A DNA stretch of 64,000 nucleotides from an uncultured Bacteroidota bacterium (GCA_903819975.1 CAIJFI010000004.1:1-64000), one strand, 5' to 3'; positions 27,174 to 36,568 are shown, numbered from the stretch's first letter. The notes: generated from the letters alone by a model not told the origin. Made by a program: numbers and translations.

Positions 27174-27803
27174 ATGAAATTATTAGATGCATTAAAATGG
27201 CGTTATGCTGTTAAGAAAATGAACGGAACTAAAATTCCTGCGGATAAATTAGATAACATTTTGGAAGCAACTCGTTTGGCTCCAAGTGCTTTTGGTTTAA
27301 CTCCATACTCTATCATTGTTGTTGAAGACGAAGAAACTAGAAAAAAATTACAACCAGCTTTCTATAATCAATCTCAAGTTGTTGATGGTAGTGCTGTAAT
27401 TGTTTTTGCTGCATGGACAAGTGTAACAGAAAAAGAAGTTGCAGAATACATGGCAGATATCGCTGAGCAAAGAGGTGTACCTGTTGAATCATTAAATGAT
27501 TTTGCTGGTTACATTAATGGTTCTCTTAAAAACTTAACTCCTGAACAAGCTACCGTATGGGCTGCAAAGCAAGCTTACATTGCTTTAGGTTTTAGTTTAG
27601 TTGCTGCTGCTGCCGAAGAAGTTGATGCTACTCCAATGGAAGGTTTTGTTCCATCTGCAGTTGATGAAGTATTAGGTTTAAAAGAATTAGGTTTAACAAG
27701 TGCCGTTGCTTTAACATTAGGTTACAGAGACGCTGCTAATGACTATTTAGTAAACGCTAAAAAAGTAAGACGCGTTAATGAGAAATTAATTATCAAGAAA
27801 TAA
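27174..27803 (+). CDS. NAD(P)H-dependent FMN oxidoreductase, nitroreductase family (NfsB-like)
   Basis: Flavin reductase of 209 residues that would reduce quinones or nitro compounds using NAD(P)H. It opens LLDALKWRYAVKKMNG, with the FMN-phosphate-binding Arg/Lys region, followed by ATRLAPSAFGLTPYSIIVVE near 32-51, the Ser/Asn flavin-contact loop. The conserved late segment is PMEGFVPSAVDEVLGL near 156-171, and GYRDAANDYL lies near the end. Size and motifs fit the NfsB/YfkO class. It is monocistronic, with its own promoter and a bidirectional terminator shared with the antitoxin gene. Confidence 0.9.
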   Translation: MKLLDALKWRYAVKKMNGTKIPADKLDNILEATRLAPSAFGLTPYSIIVVEDEETRKKLQPAFYNQSQVVDGSAVIVFAAWTSVTEKEVAEYMADIAEQRGVPVESLNDFAGYINGSLKNLTPEQATVWAAKQAYIALGFSLVAAAAEEVDATPMEGFVPSAVDEVLGLKELGLTSAVALTLGYRDAANDYLVNAKKVRRVNEKLIIKK

Positions 27804-27889
27804 TTGATCTCTCGTTTAAATATCATTACTAGAACAAATATATTTTAGTAAGTACATATTATTTTAATTGTAGCAAGCAATTATAAACA

Positions 27890-27915
27890 AAGGGCGACTC
27901 AATTGAGTCGCCCTT
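27890..27915. terminator. Bidirectional intrinsic terminator between nitroreductase and higA
   Basis: AAGGGCGACTC (27890-27900) and GAGTCGCCCTT (27905-27915) are perfectly complementary around AATT. The hairpin is followed by TATTATTTT rightward and TTTGTTTA leftward, so it can serve both convergent genes. Confidence 0.85.
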
Positions 27916-27930
27916 ATTATTTTAACTATA

Positions 27931-28269
27931 CTAAGAAGCCTTACTTAGTTTTCTCTTTAGTTGTTTTTCTTTCTTTTGTTTAATCCGAGCTAAGTCTAAT
28001 TCATAGGACATTTGAAACTTCGCCCAAATTATCGCATCCATTTCTAATGCATCGCCAATTTTAAGTGCCATCTCTGCACTAATTCCTCGTTTTTCATTTA
28101 TAACTTCATTTAATTGTGTAGGTTGTATGCCAGACATTTCTGCAAAACGTTTTTGTGTGTAACGTTTGGCTTTTAAAACATCACGTAGCAGTTCACCTGG
28201 ATGAACCGCTCTAGCAGGAACAATATCTTTTATATTAATCCCAACTTCTAAATAATCACTCTTTCTCAT
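27931..28269 (-). CDS. higA: HigA-family antitoxin (XRE helix-turn-helix), apparently orphaned
   Basis: Antitoxin and repressor of 112 residues. PARAVHPGELLRDVLKAKRY at 17-36 is the conserved HigA entry segment. The helix-turn-helix spans about 38-60 (TQKRFAEMSGIQPTQLNEVI), followed by GISAEMALKIGDAL and WAKFQMSYELDLA. The Lys-rich tail (IKQKKEKQLKRKLSKAS) is common in VapI/HigA proteins. Its ATG directly follows the stop of a toxin fragment of 22 codons (28270-28338), so no full toxin gene is present beside it. A perfect inverted repeat lies upstream over a candidate promoter. It may now act as a free regulator or as an antidote to related toxins elsewhere. Confidence 0.87.
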   Translation of the reverse strand: MRKSDYLEVGINIKDIVPARAVHPGELLRDVLKAKRYTQKRFAEMSGIQPTQLNEVINEKRGISAEMALKIGDALEMDAIIWAKFQMSYELDLARIKQKKEKQLKRKLSKAS

Positions 28270-28338
28270 TTAATAATTAGTTATACTTCTCCCATCAAAC
28301 AGGTCTATTAATAATTGATCCTTAAATACTATGTTCAC
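28270..28338 (-). pseudogene. Remnant of a HigB-type toxin gene (N-terminal 22 codons)
   Basis: Leftward from GTG at 28338 the frame reads MNIVFKDQLLIDLFDGRSIT then NY and TAA. The pattern M-x-I-x-F-x-x-x-x-L-x-x-L-[FY]-x-G-[KR] matches the amino end of Bacteroidota HigB toxins (about 100 residues). The stop is immediately followed by the higA ATG (TAAATG), where a complete toxin would lie in a higBA operon. The fragment lacks the catalytic core, so it should be inactive. Short length makes chance resemblance possible, but position, strand and spacing all fit. Confidence 0.5.
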
Positions 28339-28361
28339 TTTTTACTACACTATAAAGTTAA

Positions 28362-28395
28362 TTCAAATAATTCACAAAACTGTGAATTATTTGAA
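28362..28395. promoter_or_regulatory. Perfect 15-bp inverted repeat, candidate HigA operator over a promoter
   Basis: TTCAAATAATTCACA (28362-28376) and TGTGAATTATTTGAA (28381-28395) are exact reverse complements with a 4-nt spacer. The repeat overlaps a leftward promoter candidate: -33 TTTG at 28405-28402, 19-nt spacer, -7 CAGTTTTG at 28382-28375 (one mismatch to TAnnTTTG). Transcription would start about 30 nt before the toxin-remnant GTG. This fits autorepression by a dimeric antitoxin. The rest of the gap up to 28575 shows no gene and no clear terminator for thrC. Confidence 0.65.
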
Positions 28396-28575
28396 ACCCA
28401 GCAAATGACTGGATAGTCGCTAGGTACAACTTATAAAAAGCTGATTTCTAAGTATAAATACTCGAAATTGAGATGTTAATATAACGTGCTTGAATAGGTT
28501 TTGGCAAGACCACATAATCATGCGGCACATCGGTTTTGTTTTTTAACTTATTAATAATTAATATCCCTATTAATA

Positions 28576-29883
28576 CTAAGCCGTCACCTTATTCAGCATC
28601 CAGGATTTAAACACGCCAAACTTGGCATCCATTGGGATAGCAACTTTTTCTTTGTCTAATAAAAACTGAACCGAGTCTGGTATAGCAATGGTTTCTCCTA
28701 TGGCTTCCTCCACTACTTCTGGGAATTTTACCGGATGTGCTGTTTCTAAAATAATAGCGGGTTGGTTAAATGCTTCTGCTGCTAAAAATGCAACTGCACC
28801 ATGTGGATCTAAAATATAATTATTTGTTTTATAAACACGATGTATGGTAGATGCAGTAGCTACGTCATCATAGCTATAACTACTTAAGCCAGACTTTAAT
28901 GCTTCAAAATTATTTTGCATAATTTCCATGATGCGCACAAAATTACTTGGATTACCTACATCCATTGCATTGGACACAGTTGCAACTGCTTTTCGCACTT
29001 CATAGTTTCCGCTATCCAAATACCTTGTCACAACATTATTGTCATTACATGCTGCAACAAAATGTCCTAGTGGCAAACCACTTGCTTTTGCCATCATGCC
29101 TGCACATATATTTCCAAAGTTGCCACTTGGCACTACAATATGCATTGGTACTTTGTCTCCATATTTTGCAACCCATTGTTGCCATGCAAAAAAGTAATAC
29201 AATTGTTGAGGTAACCAACGCGCTACATTAATTGAATTAGCCGATGTTAAATTATAAGCCGCATTCAATTCCGCATCCATAAATGCATCTTTCACAATAG
29301 CCTGACAATCGTCAAAACTTCCCTCTACTTCTAATGCTGTAATATTTTGTCCACAAGTGGTTAATTGTAATTCTTGTATAGGACTTACTTTTCCTTTTGG
29401 ATATAAAATAATTACTTCAACCCCTGCTACACCTAAAAATCCATTGGCTACTGCACCACCGGTATCTCCACTTGTTGCAACTAATACAGTGCTTGGTTTT
29501 TCGGCGCGTGTATGTTTTGAAAAATAGCCTAAACAACGACTCATAAACCTTGCACCCACATCCTTAAATGCTAAAGTGGGGCCATGGAATAATTCTAAAG
29601 ATGAAATCGTATCTGTAATAGGCACTAAGGGAAAATCAAAATTGATAGTCTCTGCACATATTTGTTGTAATGTCGCATCGTCTATCATGCCACCCACATA
29701 AGGCTTCATCACTTCAAAAGCCAAGCTTGCTTTATCTAAGGTTTTGAATTTTTCTATTTGCTCCGCAGTAAACTTTGGTATTTGGGTTGGGAAATACAAT
29801 CCTTTATCTGGCGCCTGTCCTGTAATAGCGGCTGTTTTAAAATCTACATTCGGTGATTGTTTTCCTAAACTATAATATTGCAT
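28576..29883 (-). CDS. thrC: Threonine synthase
   Basis: PLP enzyme of 435 residues that converts O-phosphohomoserine to threonine, the last step of the pathway. The PLP lysine lies in HGPTLAFKDVGARFMSR near 104-120. TSGDTGGAVANGFLGV near 136-151 and PSGNFGNICAGMMAK near 253-267 bind phosphate and cofactor. The short N-terminal domain and total length match E. coli-type ThrC. It is the last gene of the twelve-gene amino-acid run, 13 bp after thrB. Confidence 0.95.
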   Translation of the reverse strand: MQYYSLGKQSPNVDFKTAAITGQAPDKGLYFPTQIPKFTAEQIEKFKTLDKASLAFEVMKPYVGGMIDDATLQQICAETINFDFPLVPITDTISSLELFHGPTLAFKDVGARFMSRCLGYFSKHTRAEKPSTVLVATSGDTGGAVANGFLGVAGVEVIILYPKGKVSPIQELQLTTCGQNITALEVEGSFDDCQAIVKDAFMDAELNAAYNLTSANSINVARWLPQQLYYFFAWQQWVAKYGDKVPMHIVVPSGNFGNICAGMMAKASGLPLGHFVAACNDNNVVTRYLDSGNYEVRKAVATVSNAMDVGNPSNFVRIMEIMQNNFEALKSGLSSYSYDDVATASTIHRVYKTNNYILDPHGAVAFLAAEAFNQPAIILETAHPVKFPEVVEEAIGETIAIPDSVQFLLDKEKVAIPMDAKFGVFKSWMLNKVTA

Positions 29884-29896
29884 CTCAACTTTTTTA

Positions 29897-30904
29897 TTAG
29901 GCTTCTATTTCTACGCCAGTTTGATTTATGGTTGTCACATAAGTATGATGTGCTAATTCCAAACCTTCGTATAATTTTTTCATTTCTTTTTCTACAGCTA
30001 TTGCGGTTTCTTTTTCTTTACTTAAAAAAAAGATAGAGGGGCCGGATCCGGATATGCCTCCACCCAATGCACCAGCAGCTTTACATGCTTTCTTTAAATC
30101 ATCAAAGCCAGGTATTAAAATAGATCGCACAGGCTCAATAATTACATCTTCCAATGACCTTCCAATTAAATCATAATCACCTTTCATTAACCCAGCAACC
30201 AAGCCTGCGATATTTCCCCATTGCTTTATTGCATCTTTTAATTGTACATTTTGTTTTAAAATACTTCTTGCATCGGCAGTACGCACTTCAATTTGTGGAT
30301 GCACAATGGTTACAAATAAAGTAGGTGAGGGAAGTGCGATAACTTCTAAAGGAAAAATAGATCTTACTAATGTTACCCCTCCGTGAATACATGGCGCAAT
30401 ATTATCGGCATGTTTTACACCCGATGCTACTTTTTCACCATTCATAGCAAAGCGCACTAAGTCGTCCTTTGTAAATGGATTGCCTAATAAATAATTGGCT
30501 CCTACAACTGCGCCTGCACTACTTGCTGCGCTAGAACCCACACCACTACCTGGTTTGATTAGCTTATTTATTTTTACTTCAAAACCTATTGTTGAAAAAT
30601 CAACTAAACCAGTTTGTGTTGCGTCATCCGCAAATGATTTTTCTATAATACTATTTGCAGTATACTCCTCAATCATGGCAAGCAATGCTGCACCTGCCAC
30701 ATTCTTTTCAGGATCGGTTGGTAAATTATAATCGTCAATATTAATAATAGTAATGGATGCTTGTCCCGCTGCGCGGTTTACCAATCGCATTTCCATTTCA
30801 TCATACGGATTGTTCACAGCAAAGCCCAAGATATCAAATCCGCATACCATATTGGCTACAGTAGCTGGGGCTTTTATTTTTATCCATTGATTTAAAGGAA
30901 CCAT
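29897..30904 (-). CDS. thrB: Homoserine kinase (GHMP family)
   Basis: Phosphorylates homoserine to O-phosphohomoserine. The 335-residue protein carries the GHMP ATP-binding loop PGSGVGSSAASSAGAVVGAN near 117-136 and the C-terminal GGGISGSGPSIFFLS near 279-293. The N-terminal APATVANMVCGFDILGFAV is typical of ThrB. It lies 27 bp after thrA and 13 bp before thrC, forming the classical thrABC order at the distal end of the run. Confidence 0.95.
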   Translation of the reverse strand: MVPLNQWIKIKAPATVANMVCGFDILGFAVNNPYDEMEMRLVNRAAGQASITIINIDDYNLPTDPEKNVAGAALLAMIEEYTANSIIEKSFADDATQTGLVDFSTIGFEVKINKLIKPGSGVGSSAASSAGAVVGANYLLGNPFTKDDLVRFAMNGEKVASGVKHADNIAPCIHGGVTLVRSIFPLEVIALPSPTLFVTIVHPQIEVRTADARSILKQNVQLKDAIKQWGNIAGLVAGLMKGDYDLIGRSLEDVIIEPVRSILIPGFDDLKKACKAAGALGGGISGSGPSIFFLSKEKETAIAVEKEMKKLYEGLELAHHTYVTTINQTGVEIEA

Positions 30905-30931
30905 TGTTTACTATTATTTATTTTTTAGCTA

Positions 30932-33409
30932 TTAAACTCTTGCTGCTCTTATAATATCTGCAAATACACCCGATGCTGTTACATCGGCTCCAGCACCCGC
31001 TCCCTTAATCACCAATGGCAATTCAGGATATCGCATACTATAAAACAATACTAAATTGTCTTTCCCGTACAAATGATAAAAGTCCGAGCTTGGTAGTATG
31101 TGTTGTAATCCAACTTTAGCAGTGGTCTTACCATTGCCATCATTTTCAAACTTCGCTACAAATTTTAATTTACATCCTTCTGCTGCAGCGGCGTCATATA
31201 ATTTTTTGAAATGCGCTTCCTGCTTTTCCATCTCTCCGTAAAAATCTTCTACCGATCCATTAAAACAACTTGCTGGCAAGAACCCTTCATTCACAATATC
31301 ACTCATCTCTAATTTTGTTCCTGCTTCACGCGCCAATATCATTATTTTACGCATTACATCGGTGCCACCTAAATCTAATCTTGGATCTGGTTCGGTATAG
31401 CCTTGCGCTTGTGCTTCTCTAACAACAGCCGAAAATGTTTTACCATCGGTACCACCAGCATAATTATTAAAAACAAAGTTTAAGGTGCCCGATAATACCG
31501 CTTCAATTTTATTAATGCTATCTCCACTGCGGATTAAATCGTTTAATGTTCCTATAATAGGTAAACTTGCTCCTACATTGGTTTCAAATAGGAAGGACGC
31601 ATTAAACTCGCGTGCCAAGCTTTTTAATTTTGAATAATTCTCATAAGGAGAAGAACAAGCTATTTTGTTACAGGCCACTACCGAAACTGCTTTCTCTAAT
31701 AATTGCGCGTATACATTAGCAACTGTTTCATGTGCAGTAACGTCTACAAAAATACTATTACGTAAATTATTTTCTTCAATGGTTGCAACATAGTCTGTAA
31801 TAGTTCCAGTAGGTGCTGCCGCTAATTGTTCTTTCCAATTATTTAAATCTATCCCGTCTACATTTATTAATTGTCGCTTGCTATTGGCAATACCAACAAT
31901 ATTAATTTGTAGTCTTAATGATTTTTTTAAGTATTCAATTTGATGTTGGATTTGTGCAATTAATTTTCCACCCACATTTCCTGCACCTGCCACATAAACG
32001 TTTACTTGCTTATAAGATGTTTCAAAAAATTCTTCGTGTAATACGTTGATTGCTTTTTTAACATCTGATGTTGCAATAACTGCTGTAATATTTTTTTCAG
32101 ATGACCCTTGAGCAATGGCTCTTACATTAATACCATTGCGCCCTAACACGCCAAACATTTTACCACTCACGCCTGGATGATTTTTCATTTGCTCACCTAC
32201 CAATGCTAAAATGGCTACATCTTTTTCTACAATTAGTGGGTCTACTTTTTGTGTATTAATTTCTTGTTCAAACTCGGTGTCCACAGCTAACTTAGCCTGG
32301 TACGCATCGTTTGCGTTTACACCCACACAAATAGAATGCTCCGATGAACTTTGTGTGATTAATATAATATTGATTTGCTTTTTTGCTAAAGCGTCAAATA
32401 GTCTTTTAGAGAATCCTGGGATACCCACCATTCCACTACCTTCCAAGCTTAATAAACAAATGTCTTTTATGCTTGAAATACCGCGAATAAAATTAGTATC
32501 GTTAGGGGATTCATTTTTTATTAAAGTGCCAGGATGATTGGGTTCAAATGTGTTCTTTATCCAAACAGGAATATTTTGATGCATTACCGGTTGGATAGTT
32601 GGAGGATAAATTACTTTAGCGCCAAAGTGGGACAACTCCATGGCTTCCTGATAAGATATTTGTGGTATCTCTTTTGCATTTAGCACCATGCGCGGATCCG
32701 CTGTCATCATACCGCTCACGTCGGTCCAAATTTCTAATGCACTTGCTTTTACACCTGCTGCAAAAATGGCTCCTGTATAATCGGATCCTCCACGACCTAG
32801 TGTAGTAGTATTACCCTCCACATCAGACGCAATAAATCCTGGTGCCATATATAAGTCAAACTTATTGTTCTCTGCATCTGCAAAGTAAGTCTGAATTGTT
32901 TTTGCGGTTAAGTCCTTATCTACAACTGCATTTAAATAATTAGAATTGGTTTTAATTAACAATCTTGAATCTACCCATTGTTGATTAATTCCTTTTGATG
33001 CAAATGTTGCTGATATAATTTTTGAAGATAAAATTTCACCAAAGCTTACTATCTTATCCTGCATACGATTAGACAATTCTTTTAACATGAATAGTCCTTC
33101 GCAATTTGATTCTAATTCGTTAATAGTTTGTTTTACCAAACTTAAGGTTGCCGATTGTGCTTGTATTGGTAACAACGCACGCACTGCATCCAAATGCTTT
33201 TGTTCAATATTTTGAATAATGGTTTTGTATGCTTCGTTTCCTTGTGACGCAGATTGCGCCAACATTAATAATTGATCGGTCACCCCACTCATTGCAGATA
33301 CCACCACAATAGTTGGTTCCTTTTTAACTGACTCCGATACAATGGCCACCACTTTTGATATAGCTTCGGCACTTCCTACTGAACTTCCTCCAAATTTTAA
33401 AACTTGCAT
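30932..33409 (-). CDS. thrA: Bifunctional aspartate kinase / homoserine dehydrogenase
   Basis: An 825-residue fusion catalysing the first and third steps from aspartate to homoserine. The kinase half begins VLKFGGSSVGSAEAIS and contains TTLGRGGSDYTGAIFA near 207-222. Two ACT-like regulatory segments lie at about 310-465 (ICLLSLEGSGMVGIPG; VAILALVGEQMKNHPGVSG). The dehydrogenase half starts near 475 with VAGAGNVGGKLI and contains GTLNFVFNNYAGG and LDLGGTDVMRKIMILAREAG. The length matches ThrA/MetL. The position right after ilvA and before thrB indicates the threonine rather than methionine role. asd, needed between the two activities, is not in the window. Confidence 0.95.
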   Translation of the reverse strand: MQVLKFGGSSVGSAEAISKVVAIVSESVKKEPTIVVVSAMSGVTDQLLMLAQSASQGNEAYKTIIQNIEQKHLDAVRALLPIQAQSATLSLVKQTINELESNCEGLFMLKELSNRMQDKIVSFGEILSSKIISATFASKGINQQWVDSRLLIKTNSNYLNAVVDKDLTAKTIQTYFADAENNKFDLYMAPGFIASDVEGNTTTLGRGGSDYTGAIFAAGVKASALEIWTDVSGMMTADPRMVLNAKEIPQISYQEAMELSHFGAKVIYPPTIQPVMHQNIPVWIKNTFEPNHPGTLIKNESPNDTNFIRGISSIKDICLLSLEGSGMVGIPGFSKRLFDALAKKQINIILITQSSSEHSICVGVNANDAYQAKLAVDTEFEQEINTQKVDPLIVEKDVAILALVGEQMKNHPGVSGKMFGVLGRNGINVRAIAQGSSEKNITAVIATSDVKKAINVLHEEFFETSYKQVNVYVAGAGNVGGKLIAQIQHQIEYLKKSLRLQINIVGIANSKRQLINVDGIDLNNWKEQLAAAPTGTITDYVATIEENNLRNSIFVDVTAHETVANVYAQLLEKAVSVVACNKIACSSPYENYSKLKSLAREFNASFLFETNVGASLPIIGTLNDLIRSGDSINKIEAVLSGTLNFVFNNYAGGTDGKTFSAVVREAQAQGYTEPDPRLDLGGTDVMRKIMILAREAGTKLEMSDIVNEGFLPASCFNGSVEDFYGEMEKQEAHFKKLYDAAAAEGCKLKFVAKFENDGNGKTTAKVGLQHILPSSDFYHLYGKDNLVLFYSMRYPELPLVIKGAGAGADVTASGVFADIIRAARV

Positions 33410-33454
33410 AACCCTTAATTTTTATTACTAAGTATTTTACTACCTAGCTGACTA

Positions 33455-34729
33455 TTATATTAGATAGCCATATATATTATCGTCCTTATTTATTTCGTTG
33501 TAATTGATTTGATAGCGCTTCATATTTTCAATAAGCACTTCATAATCTTTATTTGATTTTAATTCCAATCCCACTAATGCCGGACCCGCTTCCTTATTAT
33601 GTTTTTGTATGTATTCAAACCTTGTGATATCATCCTCGGGGCCTAATACTTTATTTACAAATTCTTTTAAAGCGCCTGGCCTTTGTGCAAATCGAATTAA
33701 AAAATAATGTTTTAATCCTTCGTATATCAATGATCTTTCTTTTATCTCTTGCATACGTGCAATATCATTATTGCTTCCACTAACAATACATACGATTGTT
33801 TTTCCTTTTATTTGTTCCGAATAGTCATCCAATGCTGCAATACTCAATGCACCTGCTGGTTCTACCACTATAGCTTCCTCATTATACATTTGTAAAATAG
33901 TAGTACAAATTTTTCCTTCCGCAACTAAATGCATATCATCTATTACATCTTTACAAATTGCAAATGTGTAATCACCTATTCTTTTTACAGCTGCACCGTC
34001 CACAAACTTGTCTATAGATGCTAGTTCTACAGGATGTCCTTCCTTTAATGCAGTTAACATACTTGGTGCACCTTCTGGCTCCAAGCCAACCACTTTTGTT
34101 GTTGGAGAATATTGTTTAAAATAAGTTCCAACACCAGCACTTAAACCACCACCACCCACTGGAATAAAAATATAATCAATAGGTGCTTGTTCTAATTGTT
34201 TATAATCTTCTAAAATTTCTACACCCACCGTGGCCTGTCCTGCCATAATTAATGGATGATCAAATGGAGGAATAAATGTCATTCCATGCGCTGCGGTATA
34301 TTCCTTTGCTGCTTTTGCTGTATCGTCAAATGTGTCGCCCACTAATTTTACTTCCACAAAATTTTCACCAAACATTTTTGTTTGATTTACCTTTTGCTGT
34401 GGCGAAGGAATTGGCATAAATACCACTCCCTTTACATTTAATTTTTTACAACTATACGCAAAGCCTTGTGCATGGTTTCCGGCACTTGCACATACAACAC
34501 CCTTTGCCAACTGATCGGGTGTCAGCTGACTCATCATGTTATACGCACCTCTTAATTTATAAGAACGTACTATTTGTAAGTCCTCTCTTTTTAAATAAAC
34601 CCTGCACTGATACTTTCGGGATAAATTGGCATTAAATTGAAGCGGGGTATGGGTAACCACCGGCTTTAATCTTGCTGCCGCTCCTTCAATATCAAGTGCA
34701 GGCTTACTTACTAATTGATCATCACTCAT
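33455..34729 (-). CDS. ilvA: Threonine ammonia-lyase (threonine dehydratase), biosynthetic
   Basis: Makes 2-oxobutanoate from threonine, committing carbon to isoleucine. The 424 residues show the PLP lysine in VRSYKLRGAYNM near 53-64, SAGNHAQGFAYSCKKL near 83-98 and PVGGGGLSAGVGTYFK near 189-204. A single C-terminal ACT-like regulatory domain spans about 335-424 (HYFLIRFAQRPGALKEFVN). One regulatory domain, not the tandem pair of E. coli IlvA, is the short form seen in many Gram-positive and Bacteroidota species. It lies between ilvC and thrA and so joins the threonine and branched-chain halves of the run. Confidence 0.95.
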   Translation of the reverse strand: MSDDQLVSKPALDIEGAAARLKPVVTHTPLQFNANLSRKYQCRVYLKREDLQIVRSYKLRGAYNMMSQLTPDQLAKGVVCASAGNHAQGFAYSCKKLNVKGVVFMPIPSPQQKVNQTKMFGENFVEVKLVGDTFDDTAKAAKEYTAAHGMTFIPPFDHPLIMAGQATVGVEILEDYKQLEQAPIDYIFIPVGGGGLSAGVGTYFKQYSPTTKVVGLEPEGAPSMLTALKEGHPVELASIDKFVDGAAVKRIGDYTFAICKDVIDDMHLVAEGKICTTILQMYNEEAIVVEPAGALSIAALDDYSEQIKGKTIVCIVSGSNNDIARMQEIKERSLIYEGLKHYFLIRFAQRPGALKEFVNKVLGPEDDITRFEYIQKHNKEAGPALVGLELKSNKDYEVLIENMKRYQINYNEINKDDNIYGYLI

Positions 34730-34783
34730 TTCTTAATCTTTCACAGGTTCAAGTAGATCTATTAAATCTTAATTCCGTCCTAA

Positions 34784-35839
34784 TTATTTTGCTGGTTGGT
34801 TTTCTGGACGTAAGCTTCTAACTGTACGACCTGCTTGCCACATTTCACTATTGTGTAATTCAGCTAATTCAACTTCTAATTTTGCACGGTAGTCATCCTT
34901 GCTATTCAAGTCGATTGAACGAGCAGCTTCGGCACCTGTTGCTACACTATTGTATAAATCAGAGAATACTGGTAAAGTTGCATCACGGAATTTTTTCCAC
35001 CAATCCAACGCACCTCTTTGTGCCGTTGTTGAACAGTTTGCATACATCCAATCCATTCCATTTTCTGCTACCAATGGCATTAATGATTGTGTTAACTCCT
35101 CTACTGTTTCATTGAATGATTCAGAAGGTGAGTGTCCGTTTTTACGTAACACTTCATATTGCGCTGCGAAGATACCTTGGATTGCTCCCATTAATGTACC
35201 ACGCTCTCCTGTTAAGTCAGAGTAAACTTCTTTTTTGAAATCTGTTTCAAATAAATATCCAGAACCAACTGCAATACCTAATGCAATAACTCTGTCATGT
35301 GCTTTACCTGTTGCGTCTTGGAAAATTGCGAAGCTACTGTTTAAGCCACGTCCTTGTAAGAACATTCTTCTTAATGAAGTACCAGAACCTTTTGGCGCTA
35401 CTAAGATAACATCTACATCAGCTGGAGGTACAATACCTGTTTGCTCTTTGTAAGTGATACCAAAGCCATGAGAAAAATACAATGCTTTTCCTGGAGTTAA
35501 ATGTTTTTTAACGGTAGGCCACATTGCAATTTGCGCTGCGTCACTTAATAAATAACAGATAATAGTTCCTTTTTCTAATGCTTCTTCTATTTCAAATAAA
35601 GTTTGGCCAGGTACGAATCCATCAGCTACTGCTTTATCCCAAGATTTTGAATTTTTTCTTTGACCTACAATTACATTAATACCATTTTCTTTTTGGTTCA
35701 ATGCTTGACCTGGTCCTTGTACGCCGTAACCAATTACTGCTACTACTTCATTTTTTAACACTTCTTGTGCTTTTGCTAATGGGAACTCCTCACGAGTTAC
35801 CACATTTTCTTCCGTACCTCCGAAATTTAACTTTGCCAT
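34784..35839 (-). CDS. ilvC: Ketol-acid reductoisomerase
   Basis: Converts acetolactate or acetohydroxybutyrate to dihydroxy acids using NADPH. The 351-residue class I-size protein has the nucleotide fold at VAVIGYGVQGPGQALN near 33-48 and the NADPH-phosphate loop GQRKNSKSWDKA near 59-70. Metal-binding acidic residues lie in FETDFKKEVYSDLTGERGTL near 196-215 and in FNETVEELTQSLMPLVAENG. It is separated from ilvN by 91 bp, in which no gene or strong hairpin was seen. Confidence 0.95.
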   Translation of the reverse strand: MAKLNFGGTEENVVTREEFPLAKAQEVLKNEVVAVIGYGVQGPGQALNQKENGINVIVGQRKNSKSWDKAVADGFVPGQTLFEIEEALEKGTIICYLLSDAAQIAMWPTVKKHLTPGKALYFSHGFGITYKEQTGIVPPADVDVILVAPKGSGTSLRRMFLQGRGLNSSFAIFQDATGKAHDRVIALGIAVGSGYLFETDFKKEVYSDLTGERGTLMGAIQGIFAAQYEVLRKNGHSPSESFNETVEELTQSLMPLVAENGMDWMYANCSTTAQRGALDWWKKFRDATLPVFSDLYNSVATGAEAARSIDLNSKDDYRAKLEVELAELHNSEMWQAGRTVRSLRPENQPAK

Positions 35840-35930
35840 TTTACTTTGAGTTTAATTAAGATTTAAAATTTTTGTTACTTGTTTTATTAATTGTTTATTT
35901 ATGATTGCTCCGTTTTTACACGGTTATATT

Positions 35931-36533
35931 TTACATCGTGAATACTGCTTCTCTTTTCCCTAAATATTCATTTTCGGTTACTTCCTCTCCTGGCTCTCGC
36001 TTTTCAAAGTCTTTTAACTTTTCATGGAAGCCAGCACTCTCCTTAATGATAGCGACTCTTGCACTTCGCACAAATTCCACTAGTCCGTATGGCTCTAATG
36101 CTTTCATTAATTTATTAGTTTCTTCTCTATGTCCTGTGGTTTCAAAAACAATAAAGTCTTTTCTAATGGCTACCGCTCGTGCACCAAACTCTCTTAATAA
36201 TCTTTCCACTTTTACTTTTTCAGTAATCTCTTCGCTTAATACTTTATACAAAGCCAACTCCTGCCAAACAATTTCGTCGTTGGTATTAAAGTAGGCTTTT
36301 AAAACCTCCACTTGTTTTTCAATTTGACGCACCACTTTTAACACTACATCGCGCGACTCTTCCACCACAATTGTAAATCGGTGTATGCCTGGCACTTCCG
36401 ATGGTGATGTGTTTAAGCTTTCGACATTAATTTTTCTTCTCGAAAAAATAATGGCAATACGATTTAACAAACCCACTTGGTTTTCGGTATACACTGTAAT
36501 AGTGTACTCTTGCTTGTCGGTATTGTGATACAT
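35931..36533 (-). CDS. ilvN: Acetolactate synthase regulatory small subunit
   Basis: Regulatory subunit of acetohydroxyacid synthase, binding valine or related effectors to tune IlvB. The 200-residue protein has an N-terminal ACT domain (YTITVYTENQVGLLNRIAII, about 9-28, through 80) and a second ACT-like domain at about 85-165 that carries a GHREETNKLM segment. It is longer than E. coli IlvN/IlvH, with an extra acidic C-terminal tail (KDFEKREPGEEVTENEYLGK). It starts 35 bp after ilvB, the standard order. Confidence 0.92.
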   Translation of the reverse strand: MYHNTDKQEYTITVYTENQVGLLNRIAIIFSRRKINVESLNTSPSEVPGIHRFTIVVEESRDVVLKVVRQIEKQVEVLKAYFNTNDEIVWQELALYKVLSEEITEKVKVERLLREFGARAVAIRKDFIVFETTGHREETNKLMKALEPYGLVEFVRSARVAIIKESAGFHEKLKDFEKREPGEEVTENEYLGKREAVFTM

Positions 36534-36568
36534 ATAATTCGCTTTACTACTTTAATAAATTTGTTCTA

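Noticed and set aside
28496-28535. Hairpin CCGCAT-GATT-ATGTGG as thrC terminator
   Set aside because: Only six pairs including a G-U pair and no U run in the leftward direction; too weak to call.
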